NCBI RefSeq assembly: GCF_012927415.1
Contig: NZ_JABBPF010000150.1
Coordinates: 1-64,000, forward strand
Reading direction: 5' to 3'
DNA from: Polaromonas sp.
GTDB taxonomy: Bacteria; Pseudomonadota; Gammaproteobacteria; Burkholderiales; Burkholderiaceae_C
DNA: 64,000 nucleotides
Shown piece after piece: positions 19,475-28,590 of the stretch. Numbering within the stretch: position 1 is the first letter of the stretch; every line of letters starts with the position of its first letter. Below the pieces are notes generated by a model. The model did no database searches. It was not told the origin of the DNA and worked only from the letters and a program-made list of their open reading frames with translations. Made by a program: the position numbers and the translations under genes.

Positions 19475-20062
19475 ATGACGGCGCTTGGCGGCGCCACAGC
19501 GCGCGACAAAGCGGCCCTCGCGGCCTATCCAACGCTGCTTTCGCACGTCCTTTCCAGCAAGGAATTCGGGCCCTTTCTTCGCAGCCCCGACAGGCCAAAA
19601 CATCAGGCTGAATGGCGTGATTTGATCCGCGATTTGGCACGTCTTCCGCCCTCGTCAAAACAGCTCGCGGAGCACTTCCATACCCAGTGGCATGTCTGCC
19701 ACCACTACCTGCGCGAGCTCGTGGATGACGACGATCTGCTGATCGACATGCTCTGGGTCTGGCTGCCCCGATACCAGGGTTCCGACATGGTTCTGTATCG
19801 CGGAGAGAACATCGACCGCTTCGAGGCCGGCCGCATCGGCACCGCATGGACCGACAAACAAGAGACGGCCGAGATGTTCGCGAAGGGACTCAATGCTGTC
19901 AGCAAGGGCGGCGTGGTCCTGCGCTCCGACGTTCCGGTCTCCGCGATCATCGCCGGCCCCTCGAAGCACTCGCTCTACTTGGGCGAATCCGAGTTCACTA
20001 TCGACATCCGCAAGATTGACGCTATTGAGCAAGACCGTGCATACCCGCCTTCACTCCTCTAA
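19475..20062 (+). CDS. Putative ADP-ribosyltransferase-fold protein
   Basis: MVLYRGEN...AWTDKQETAEMFA...GGVVLRSDVPVSAIIA...YLGESEFTIDIRKI resembles an R-(S/T)-ExE arrangement. Confidence 0.55.
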   Translation: MTALGGATARDKAALAAYPTLLSHVLSSKEFGPFLRSPDRPKHQAEWRDLIRDLARLPPSSKQLAEHFHTQWHVCHHYLRELVDDDDLLIDMLWVWLPRYQGSDMVLYRGENIDRFEAGRIGTAWTDKQETAEMFAKGLNAVSKGGVVLRSDVPVSAIIAGPSKHSLYLGESEFTIDIRKIDAIEQDRAYPPSLL

Positions 20063-20330
20063 GTTGAACCTTCGTTGCCATGCCTGCACGTCTCTTAGCT
20101 GCTTAAGTCCTGTGAACCCTCGCAAGGCTAGGATTTGACGCCGGTCGATGCGAGTGTTAGACTCAAATGGCTATGTTCGCACTCTTTACCCATAACGCAC
20201 TAGATCTCTAGTTCGGAAGTGGCAGGTAGTGTCTGTTTATGCTAAACCGATGAGAGCGCTGTTAATCCAGCACAAAAAGCTCGGAAGGCCGACCGTAAAC
20301 CGAAACAGTGAAGTTATGCCACTAGCCGAA

Positions 20331-20363
20331 AAGCGGGACCCCAACTAAAAATTGGGCCCGCTT
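20331..20363. terminator. Rho-independent-like hairpin after the 20366..21193 gene
   Basis: AAGCGGGACCCCAA-ctaaaa-TTGGGCCCGCTT stem-loop. Confidence 0.7.
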
Positions 20364-20365
20364 AT

Positions 20366-21193
20366 TCATTTCGGCTTGTGAAAGTCGTTGGCAAAGATGT
20401 TCACATGCGTCTGTCCGGGTATATTGATTATCTGGTTGTGGCAGCCTGGGAAATTGCCATCGATGTAGGTGCCTTTCTTAGATGCCTTCATCATGTTGAA
20501 ATGATATTTGGTTGGAATTTTCCAGCCAAAGCGGAAATTGCCAGAAATTTCGCAAAGTGGCGTGTGGGGCCCAGCCGTATCGAATTGGCCATGATCTTCG
20601 GGCCCGTAATCGAAATGCTTTTTCTGGTCGTCTTGGAAATAGTGTTTTTTATATTCGTTCTTGGGGCGCCGAGGCATATGCCGCTTCCGCAGCTTCGCGA
20701 ACAAACTCTGAAAATTTCTGAAAAACAAATTGTCTGCGCCGCTCTGAGCGAAAAGAGCAATCAATTCCCGGAGTTCGTCAGCATCGAAGTTTTCTAGCGG
20801 CAACGCAAGCGCTTGCATGCTTCCTTTATCCTGCATGTATGGCAGAACACGGAAGTAGTTCGATAGCACCCTGACCGTGATCGCTATCACCTCCGTCAAT
20901 TCCAGATTGGGGTCGATCTTGCCCACAAAGCAAGAGGTTCGAAGTCTTTGCGAAAGCTTCATTAAGTTATCGGTGAGCAGGCAAACGCCATCCCAACGCT
21001 CTAGTTCAGCAAGGATGGATCGCTCGATCGCAAAATTTTTTCCAAACTCAACCGCACGCACGTCGAATTTGGGGCCAATTGCTTTGACTTCAGCTGTTTC
21101 GCGATAGGTGTGGGGAACAATTTCGCTCTTCGCGGAATTCACCACATCGCGCACGGATTTATCGTCCGATACGAGACACAGAAGAATTCGCAT
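20366..21193 (-). CDS. Hypothetical protein, possible accessory/defence gene
   Basis: 275-aa ORF MRILLCLVSDDKSVRDVVNSAKSEIVPHTYRETAEVKAIG...; ATG overlaps the stop of the upstream reading frame (TAATG). Confidence 0.65.
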   Translation of the reverse strand: MRILLCLVSDDKSVRDVVNSAKSEIVPHTYRETAEVKAIGPKFDVRAVEFGKNFAIERSILAELERWDGVCLLTDNLMKLSQRLRTSCFVGKIDPNLELTEVIAITVRVLSNYFRVLPYMQDKGSMQALALPLENFDADELRELIALFAQSGADNLFFRNFQSLFAKLRKRHMPRRPKNEYKKHYFQDDQKKHFDYGPEDHGQFDTAGPHTPLCEISGNFRFGWKIPTKYHFNMMKASKKGTYIDGNFPGCHNQIINIPGQTHVNIFANDFHKPK

Positions 21194-21589
21194 TACGTTT
21201 GCAGCAACTTGACCAAGATGGCGGTTGGGACTATGACCTGTGCCCTTTCTTGCTCAGTGAGATGAGCCAGGCATGCAAAGAAATCCAGCGTTTTCGCCCG
21301 AGTCTTAAATGAACGATCACCCGATTCCACAGGAACGGCAGACTGAGCCCGGTCGTCAGCTGAAAATTGAAATGCCTTGTCTGGGATGCTCGATCACACA
21401 ATATGCCCCACCAGCCTCGGTAGCCTTCGCGAAGTTCTTTAGCGTTCGCTCTCCGAGAATTTCCCTGAAATTAGGCAACAATTTCACCAATATTCTGGGG
21501 ACGTTGCTGAGATAAATCGGTGAATCGGGCCGCCAGTATTCGCTCGCGATGGTTTTGAGCGATTCGACAAGTTTGGCATCATCGTTCAT
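21193..21589 (-). pseudogene. Frameshifted small gene upstream of and coupled to 20366..21193
   Basis: Annotated 77-aa ORF ends ...PRQGISIFS*. In the next frame the sequence continues SADDRAQSAVPVESGDRSFKTRAKTLDFFACLAHLTEQERAQVIVPTAILVKLLQT* to the ATG of the next gene. Removing one T from a TTTT run joins them. Confidence 0.6.
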
Positions 21590-21780
21590 TGTGCGATCCT
21601 AAAGAAGTGCATCGAGCTGGGCGCCCTGATATCGTTGTATCTTAACGGCTCGCATGCGCGAACAGTCACTCGGTGCTAGCCGCGTGTCCATGGAGTCCGT
21701 CGCCTCTTGTAATATCTGTCAAAGGTTAACAAAGAGGAGCGCCCGATGATTTTCATTCACCTCGCAACGACATCGCCAAG

Positions 21781-22644
21781 TTGCAGTGCGATCGACAGGT
21801 AGCCATGCCTGTGGCTCTCCCTCTGACCGACACGGTCATCGCCGCTGTCGCACAACTCATTGACGACTCCAAGTCTAACGGTGAATACCGCGACCCTACC
21901 CATTCCGACATCGACTTCTATGTCTCGCAAGCAGGCCTCACCGCCAGTGACCCAAAGCGACAGGGCCAGACCGTTGGCAAAGCCAAACGCGTTAGAGCGG
22001 TCTTACATGCAGCGTTGACAGACGACGCGGCGGCCGGCTCCGCCCTAATCGCGTCGATCTTGGCAAAGGTCCGCGCATGCGGCGGATTCCGTGAAGGGTC
22101 CCCAAACTTCGTTGGCACCGAGGCCATCGCCAATGTTAAGAACGCCTTCGACACCGAAGGATTTTTGCTTGCCTCCGATGGCTCCATCAGCCCAAAGGTT
22201 CTCTCCGCTTTGCAAGGCCCCGAGCTGACGGCAGCGTTGAGGGCCTACGCTGACCGTGCTCAGAAGGGGGCGCATGACGCGGCTCTCTTGGCGGGAACAG
22301 GCAAAGACCTGCTGGAGGCGACCGCCGCCCATGTTTTGCAAACCGTAAACGGCGTCTATCCAAGCGGCGCAAATTTCCATAGCCTGCTTGGCATGGCATT
22401 CATCGCTCTCGATTTGGCCGTCCCTGAATTGCCGGCTCAGGCTGGCGAGGCTCCGGTCAAGGGCCTAGAGCGTGGGCTGTTCCAAGCGGCCATTGCCGTA
22501 AACCGGCTTCGCAACAAGGAAGGGACTGGCCATGGGCGCCCGTGGCTGCCCACACTCAAAGATGATGAGGCGAAGGCGAGCATCGAGCTGGTAGGCTCTG
22601 TATCGTCTTACCTACTTTCCAAATTGGCAAGGCACCGCAAATGA
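21781..22644 (+). CDS. Abortive infection C-terminal (Abi_C-like) domain protein
   Basis: C-terminus AAIAVNRLRNKEGTGHGRPWLPTLKDDEAKASIELVGSVSSYLLSKLARHRK. Confidence 0.65.
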   Translation: MQCDRQVAMPVALPLTDTVIAAVAQLIDDSKSNGEYRDPTHSDIDFYVSQAGLTASDPKRQGQTVGKAKRVRAVLHAALTDDAAAGSALIASILAKVRACGGFREGSPNFVGTEAIANVKNAFDTEGFLLASDGSISPKVLSALQGPELTAALRAYADRAQKGAHDAALLAGTGKDLLEATAAHVLQTVNGVYPSGANFHSLLGMAFIALDLAVPELPAQAGEAPVKGLERGLFQAAIAVNRLRNKEGTGHGRPWLPTLKDDEAKASIELVGSVSSYLLSKLARHRK

Positions 22645-23105
22645 CGACGATGAAAACGTTCGTTGACAAGCGAATGGTTGCAATAACCTTTTTAAGCGAG
22701 CGATTTAGAGGTGCGCTGTTTCATAAGAGATTTGAAATTCGTCGGTTTGTCCAGTGAAAAAACCCCAATACGAAATCTTGATGGGATTTTCTCTATCAAG
22801 TTGTTGAATTCAAAAGAATTCTTGAATTTCTTCAACACTTTGATAGACCGCCTCGCGTAAAAGGGGGACTGTTTTTGGGAAGTCCCCATACAGTTCGGTC
22901 TTGGTCCCCCCACACTCCCCTTTTCGACTAATTTTTTTGTCCCTTCTCATGATCCTATCGGATGATCGACAATGTCGGAATTCCGTAAGTGCCCGTCAAC
23001 AAACGGTTTTTTCAAGCCACCCTGATCAAATAAGTCAGGCACCGAATAGATTTAAATGGCAGACATTTTTTGTGTGCGACTTCTTTGTGATCACGTAAGT
23101 CATTG

Positions 23106-25718
23106 ATGTCAAAAGAGAATGCTTCACAACCCTTCGTTGAAGCCCCGATGGCCGCGCACACGCCCATGATGCAGCAGTACCTGGGCATCAAGGCCGGGTA
23201 CCCCGACACGCTGGTGTTCTACCGCATGGGTGACTTTTATGAAGTCTTCTTTGAAGATGCCGAAAAGGCCGCGCGCCTGCTCGACATCACGCTGACGCGG
23301 CGCGGACAGTCAGCCGGCCAGCCCGTGGTGATGGCCGGCGTACCATTTCACTCGTTCGAAGTCTATCTGGCCAAACTGATCAAACTCGGTGAATCGGTGG
23401 CTATTTGCGAGCAGGTCGGCGACGTGACCACCGCCAAAGGCCCGGTCGAACGCAAAGTGATGCGTGTGGTGACCCCAGGCACGCTGACCGACACCGAAAT
23501 GTTGAGCGAGAAGACCGAATCCATTCTGCTGGCGGTGCACCAGGGCGCGCGCAACACCTGCGGCCTGGCGTGGCTCAGCGTCACGCAGGGCGAGATCCAT
23601 CTGGCCCAGTGCGCCAACGATGATCTGGAGACCTGGCTGGCCCGCATTGCGCCCAGTGAGCTGCTCTACAACGTCGATGTCACACCCGCCTTCGAGCAGC
23701 GCCTGAAAGCCCAGCGCTGCGCCGCCAGCGCACGCCCAGCCTGGCAATTTGACGCAGCACTGGGCGCGCGTCGCCTGCTCGAGCAGCTCAAGGTGGCCTC
23801 GCTGGCGTCCTGGAATGCCGAAGGTCTGGGCGAAGCGCATGCCGCCGCGTCCGCGCTGCTGGGCTATGCCGAGCACACGCAGGGCCGCGCCCTGCCCCAC
23901 GTACAGAACCTGCAGGTGGTGCGTCCGGACGAGCTGATCGAGCTGCCGCCCACCACGCGGCGCAACCTCGAACTCACGCAAACCCTGCGCGGCGAGGATT
24001 CGCCCACGCTGTTTTCGCTGTTGGACACCTGCACCACCGGCATGGGCAGCCGGGCGCTGAAAAACTGGTTGCTGAGCCCGCGACGTGACCGGGCCCAGGC
24101 GGCAGCCCGGCTGGAGGCAATCACGCAATTGCGCAGCGGTTTGCAGAAAACCCTGCGCGCCCGGCTCAAGGGTTGCAGCGATGTCGAACGCATCACCGCC
24201 CGCATTGCACTGCGGCAGGTGCGGCCACGCGAACTTCTGGCGTTGCAGCAGACGCTACTAAAATCAGAGCAGCTAGTGACCGAAAGTACTGGACTAGAGC
24301 CCTATTTGACCGATATTTTCGAAGATTTGCAGCCCCCGGCCGGTTGCGCCGGCCTGCTGGGCCAGTACATCCTCGATGAACCGGCCGCGCTGATTCGCGA
24401 TGGCGGCGTCATCAACCACGGCTGTGATGCCGAGCTGGACGAGCTGCGCGCCATCCAGACCCATTGCGACGGCTTTCTGCTCGACCTGGAAATCCGCGAA
24501 AAAGCCCGCACCGGCATTGCCAACCTGCGCGTGCAGTTCAACAAGGTGCACGGCTTTTACATTGAGGTCACGCAGGGCCAGTTGGACAAGGTGCCTGACG
24601 ACTATCGCCGCCGCCAGACGCTGAAAAACGCCGAACGCTACATCACGCCCGAGCTGAAAAGCTTTGAAGACAAGGCCCTGTCGGCCTCGGCGCAGGCCTT
24701 GGTGCGCGAAAAGTGGCTCTACGAGCAGCTGCTCGACCAGCTGCAGCACTTCGTCCCAAGCCTGAGCCGGCTGGCGCGCGCCATTGCCTCGCTCGATGTG
24801 CTGTGCGCCCTGGCCGAGCGCTCGTTGACGCTGAACTGGTGCGCGCCCACCTTTGTCAGGGAGCCCTGCATCGACATCGGACAGGGAAGGCACCCGGTGG
24901 TGGAAGCGCGGCTGGCCGAAACAGGCGGCGGCGCCTTTATTGCCAACGACTGCAATCTGACCGGCAAAAGCCGCATGCAGGTCATCACCGGCCCCAACAT
25001 GGGCGGTAAATCGACCTATATGCGCCAGATCGCTCTGATCGTGCTGCTGGCCAGCGTGGGCTCCTTTGTGCCAGCGAGCCGTTGCCGGCTGGGGCCGATT
25101 GACGCCATTCACACGCGAATCGGCGCGGCCGACGATGTGGCCAACGCGCAATCAACCTTTATGCTGGAAATGCTCGAAGCCGCGCAAATCCTGCATGCCG
25201 CCACGCCCCATTCGCTGGTGCTGATGGACGAAATCGGCCGCGGCACCTCCACTTTCGACGGCCTCGCGCTGGCCGGCGGCATTGCCGCCTACCTGCACAA
25301 CAAGGCGCAGGCTTTCACGCTGTTTGCCACCCATTATTTTGAGCTGACCGAGTTTCCGGCCCAGCACCACGGCGCCATCAACGTGCATGTCAGCGCGGTC
25401 GAATCCGGCACGAACATCGTTTTTTTGCACCACATCGAGCCCGGCCCCGCCAGCAAGAGCTACGGCATTGCGGTCGCCAAGCTGGCTGGCGTTCCAGCGG
25501 CGGTACTTAATCATGCCCGCCATGCGCTCGCCGCGCTGGAAACCCAGCAGAGCCAGGCGCATGCGCAAGTGGACCTGTTTGCCGCGCCTCCACCAATCGC
25601 CGGGCCAGCGCAAAGCGCCTCCGACCAGGCATTGGATACCATAGACCCTGATCTGCTGAGCCCACGCGAGGCGCTGGATGCGCTGTATCGTTTGAAAAAA
25701 CTCTCGCTCGAGGCCTGA
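23106..25718 (+). CDS. mutS: DNA mismatch repair protein MutS
   Basis: [35 protein letters not shown]...[15 protein letters not shown]...[19 protein letters not shown] at 23106. Confidence 0.98.
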   Translation: MSKENASQPFVEAPMAAHTPMMQQYLGIKAGYPDTLVFYRMGDFYEVFFEDAEKAARLLDITLTRRGQSAGQPVVMAGVPFHSFEVYLAKLIKLGESVAICEQVGDVTTAKGPVERKVMRVVTPGTLTDTEMLSEKTESILLAVHQGARNTCGLAWLSVTQGEIHLAQCANDDLETWLARIAPSELLYNVDVTPAFEQRLKAQRCAASARPAWQFDAALGARRLLEQLKVASLASWNAEGLGEAHAAASALLGYAEHTQGRALPHVQNLQVVRPDELIELPPTTRRNLELTQTLRGEDSPTLFSLLDTCTTGMGSRALKNWLLSPRRDRAQAAARLEAITQLRSGLQKTLRARLKGCSDVERITARIALRQVRPRELLALQQTLLKSEQLVTESTGLEPYLTDIFEDLQPPAGCAGLLGQYILDEPAALIRDGGVINHGCDAELDELRAIQTHCDGFLLDLEIREKARTGIANLRVQFNKVHGFYIEVTQGQLDKVPDDYRRRQTLKNAERYITPELKSFEDKALSASAQALVREKWLYEQLLDQLQHFVPSLSRLARAIASLDVLCALAERSLTLNWCAPTFVREPCIDIGQGRHPVVEARLAETGGGAFIANDCNLTGKSRMQVITGPNMGGKSTYMRQIALIVLLASVGSFVPASRCRLGPIDAIHTRIGAADDVANAQSTFMLEMLEAAQILHAATPHSLVLMDEIGRGTSTFDGLALAGGIAAYLHNKAQAFTLFATHYFELTEFPAQHHGAINVHVSAVESGTNIVFLHHIEPGPASKSYGIAVAKLAGVPAAVLNHARHALAALETQQSQAHAQVDLFAAPPPIAGPAQSASDQALDTIDPDLLSPREALDALYRLKKLSLEA
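23157..23179. repeat. Candidate attR: 23-bp exact direct repeat with 6302-6324
   Basis: CACACGCCCATGATGCAGCAGTA = mutS codons 18-25. Confidence 0.8.
24254..24315 (+). repeat. Interspersed ~60-bp repeat copy inside mutS
   Basis: GCTACTAAAATCAGAGCAGCTAGTGACCGAAAGTACTGGACTAGAGCCCTATTTGACC; compare the intergenic copy at 44548-44606. Confidence 0.6.
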
Positions 25719-25757
25719 AAGCCGGCACCCATGTTCCCAAACACTCCCCATCACCTC

Positions 25758-26585
25758 ATGACTTATTGCGTCGCTGTCAAACTCAATGCCGGACTGGTTT
25801 TTTTGTCGGACTCGCGCACCAACGCGGGCCTGGACAACATCAGCACCTTCCGCAAGATGATCGTTTATGAAAAACCCGACGACCGGTTCATGGTGCTGCT
25901 GTCGGCAGGCAATCTGTCCATCTCGCAGTCGGTGCGCGAAATTTTGCAGGTCGAACACCTCAAGGAGCACGAACACGTCGAGGCGCTCACGATCTGGAAC
26001 GCCAAAAGCATGTTTGACGCCGCGCGTGTGCTGGGCTCGGCCATTCGCCGCGTTTACGAGCGCGACGCCGATGCACTGAAGCACGCCGAGGTGGATTTCA
26101 ACCTATCGCTGATCTTTGGCGGCCAGATTCGCGGCGAAGGCATGCGCCTTTTCAAGATGTACTCGGCCGGCAACTTTGTTGAAGCCACCGACGAGACACC
26201 TTATTTCCAGATCGGTGAGTCCAAGTACGGCAAGCCCGTACTGGACCGCGTCATCACGCCCGAAACACCGCTGGCCGAGGCCGCGAAATGCGCGCTGGTC
26301 TCAATGGACTCCACCATGAAGTCCAACCTGTCGGTGGGCCTTCCGCTGGACCTGGTGGTCTATGAAGCCGACAGCTTCAAGAGCGAAAAAATAGTCTGTA
26401 TCGACCACGACAATCCCTACTACAAGATGATGCACAACAGCTGGGGCCAAAAACTGCGCGAAGTATTCGACAGCATTGAAGACCCGGTCTGGGACGATGC
26501 CCACACTGAAACGCCGCTGAAAATGCCCGCCACCCGCCATGCCGTTCTGAAAAAAATCAGCACGGCCGAAGAGAAACTGATTTAG
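25758..26585 (+). CDS. Proteasome-type protease, Anbu / bacterial proteasome homologue-like
   Basis: MTYCVAVKLNAGLVFLSDSRTNAGLDNISTFRKM (Thr after the initiator Met), LLSAGNLSISQSV. The track start at 25731 adds 9 residues. Confidence 0.85.
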   Translation: MTYCVAVKLNAGLVFLSDSRTNAGLDNISTFRKMIVYEKPDDRFMVLLSAGNLSISQSVREILQVEHLKEHEHVEALTIWNAKSMFDAARVLGSAIRRVYERDADALKHAEVDFNLSLIFGGQIRGEGMRLFKMYSAGNFVEATDETPYFQIGESKYGKPVLDRVITPETPLAEAAKCALVSMDSTMKSNLSVGLPLDLVVYEADSFKSEKIVCIDHDNPYYKMMHNSWGQKLREVFDSIEDPVWDDAHTETPLKMPATRHAVLKKISTAEEKLI

Positions 26586-26640
26586 ACCTTTCATTCCTTT
26601 TTTTACCTCCAGGGTTTCAAAGCTGCTGCGCTGCGCTGCA

Positions 26641-27489
26641 GTGCCCTTACCTACACACGTGCCCTCCACATCCAAACCTCTCGTTATTTTTTCCCACGGC
26701 AACAGTTTTCCGGCCAGCACCTACAACGTCATGCTGCAAAGCCTGAAAACCCGGGGTTTCCAGGTCAAGGCGATTGAAAAATTCGGCCATGACCCGCGCT
26801 ACCCGGTCACCAGCAACTGGCCGAATCTGGTTCAGCAACTCGCCGACTTCAGCAGTGAGCAGGTCGAAAAGTCAGGCCAGGCGGCTTTTCTGGTCGGCCA
26901 TTCGCTGGGCGGCTTTTTAAGCCTGATGTGCGCCGCGCGTCACCCCTCCCTGGGCGGGCAAGCCGTCAGGGGCGTGGTGATGATCGACTCGCCGATTTTG
27001 GGGGGCTGGCGTGCCACCGCGCTCAGCGTGGCCAAACGGGCTCAGCTGGTGGGCTCGATTTCACCCGGCGCCATCAGCCGCAAGCGCCGGCACGAATGGC
27101 TCAGCCGCGATGAAGTTCTGGCGCATTTCCGCAGTAAAAAGGCCTTTGCCCGCTGGGACGGACAGGTGCTGCGTGACTACATTGAACACGGCACGCATGA
27201 CGCTGCCGGTCAGCGCCTGCTGAGCTTTGACCGCGACATTGAAACGGCCATTTACAACACGCTGCCCGACAACCTGGAGCGCCTGATCAAACAGCACCCG
27301 CTCAAATGCCCGGTCACGTTTATTGGCGGACGTCAGTCAGCGGAAATGAACCAGGTCGGCATGACGATGACCGAGAAAGTCACCCGAGGCCGCATCATGA
27401 TGCTTGACGGCAGTCATTTGTTCCCCATGGAGAAGCCGCTGGCAACGGCGGCAGCCATTGAAGCGGCACTGCTGAACCTGTCAGCCTGA
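26641..27489 (+). CDS. Alpha/beta hydrolase
   Basis: VIFSHGNSFPASTYNVML, FLVGHSLGGFLSL nucleophile elbow. Confidence 0.85.
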   Translation: MPLPTHVPSTSKPLVIFSHGNSFPASTYNVMLQSLKTRGFQVKAIEKFGHDPRYPVTSNWPNLVQQLADFSSEQVEKSGQAAFLVGHSLGGFLSLMCAARHPSLGGQAVRGVVMIDSPILGGWRATALSVAKRAQLVGSISPGAISRKRRHEWLSRDEVLAHFRSKKAFARWDGQVLRDYIEHGTHDAAGQRLLSFDRDIETAIYNTLPDNLERLIKQHPLKCPVTFIGGRQSAEMNQVGMTMTEKVTRGRIMMLDGSHLFPMEKPLATAAAIEAALLNLSA

Positions 27490-27531
27490 CAGGCAACAGG
27501 CCAGGCCGCCGCGCCGCTCAAACAAATGGAC

Positions 27532-28365
27532 TCAGGGCGCCCAGACGACCAGGCCGCTCCAGGCTGTGCCCAGCACCACAATGCCAAAAGCGATGCGGTA
27601 CCAGGCAAAAGGCACAAAACTGTGGGTGGCGATGTAACGCAGCAACCAGCGAATGCACAGCCACGCACTGATAAACGAAAACAGCAAGCCGACGCCGAAC
27701 AACGGCAGATCGGCCATGGAAAGGAGTGCGCGCTCCTTGAACAGGCTGTATACCCCGGCGCCAATCAGCGTGGGAATCGCCAGATAAAAGGAAAAATCAG
27801 TCGCCGCCTTGCGCGACAGCCCCAGCAGCATGCCGCCGATAATGGTCGCGCCGCTTCGGCTGGTGCCTGGAATCATGGCCAGACACTGCGCCAGCCCGAC
27901 CTTGAGTGCATCCATCGCGCTCATTTCCTCAACCGAATGAATGCGCGCTGCCGCCGGATTGCGCTGCTGACGCTTTTCAGCCCACAAAATGATTAAACCG
28001 CCAATGATGAAAGTGCTGGCCACCACCACCGGTGTGAACAGGTGCGCCTTGATGGCTTTGCCGAACAGCAGGCCGAGCACCACGGCGGGCAAAAAAGCCA
28101 CCAGCACATTGAGCGAAAACTGCTGAGCCTGTTTGTCCGTGGGCAAGGCAACCAGGGTTTCACGAATCTTTTTCCAGTACACCAGAATCACGGCAAAAAT
28201 GGCGCCGGTCTGGATGGCGATATCAAACACCTTGGCCTTGTCGTCATCAAAACCGAGCAACGAACCCGCCAGGATCAGGTGGCCGGTCGAAGAAATGGGA
28301 AGGAATTCGGTCAGACCTTCCACGATGCCCATGATGGCGGCTTTAATCAACAATGCAATGTCCAC
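27532..28365 (-). CDS. uppP: Undecaprenyl-diphosphatase UppP/BacA
   Basis: [45 protein letters not shown]. Confidence 0.96.
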   Translation of the reverse strand: MDIALLIKAAIMGIVEGLTEFLPISSTGHLILAGSLLGFDDDKAKVFDIAIQTGAIFAVILVYWKKIRETLVALPTDKQAQQFSLNVLVAFLPAVVLGLLFGKAIKAHLFTPVVVASTFIIGGLIILWAEKRQQRNPAAARIHSVEEMSAMDALKVGLAQCLAMIPGTSRSGATIIGGMLLGLSRKAATDFSFYLAIPTLIGAGVYSLFKERALLSMADLPLFGVGLLFSFISAWLCIRWLLRYIATHSFVPFAWYRIAFGIVVLGTAWSGLVVWAP

Positions 28366-28590
28366 GCTGGCTCCTTGAATGGATTGTGATTATCGTTGCA
28401 GACCCGGGGGTCTCTTATGGCTGCGCACGAAATCATGCGGCCGGGTCCAACGACTGTTTTTAATTAAATCTAGCGTAACATTAGATTAACTAATGTAGCC
28501 GCTAGCCCGTTGTATGACGGGTTAAACCCGCTGGCGTCACTGCAAAGCACAAGACACATTAACTTACATTCCAAATCACCAATAGCGACG

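Larger units (their letters stand above)
6302..23179. mobile_element. Candidate integrative genomic island inserted in the 5' end of mutS (now immobile)
   Basis: Flanked by the 23-bp direct repeat; contains an integrase pseudogene, metabolic cargo and defence-like cargo; separates a mutS stub from the intact mutS. Confidence 0.72.

Noticed and set aside
6302-23179. Prophage interpretation of the island
   Set aside because: No capsid, terminase, tail, portal or lysis genes; only an integrase remnant with metabolic and defence-like cargo.
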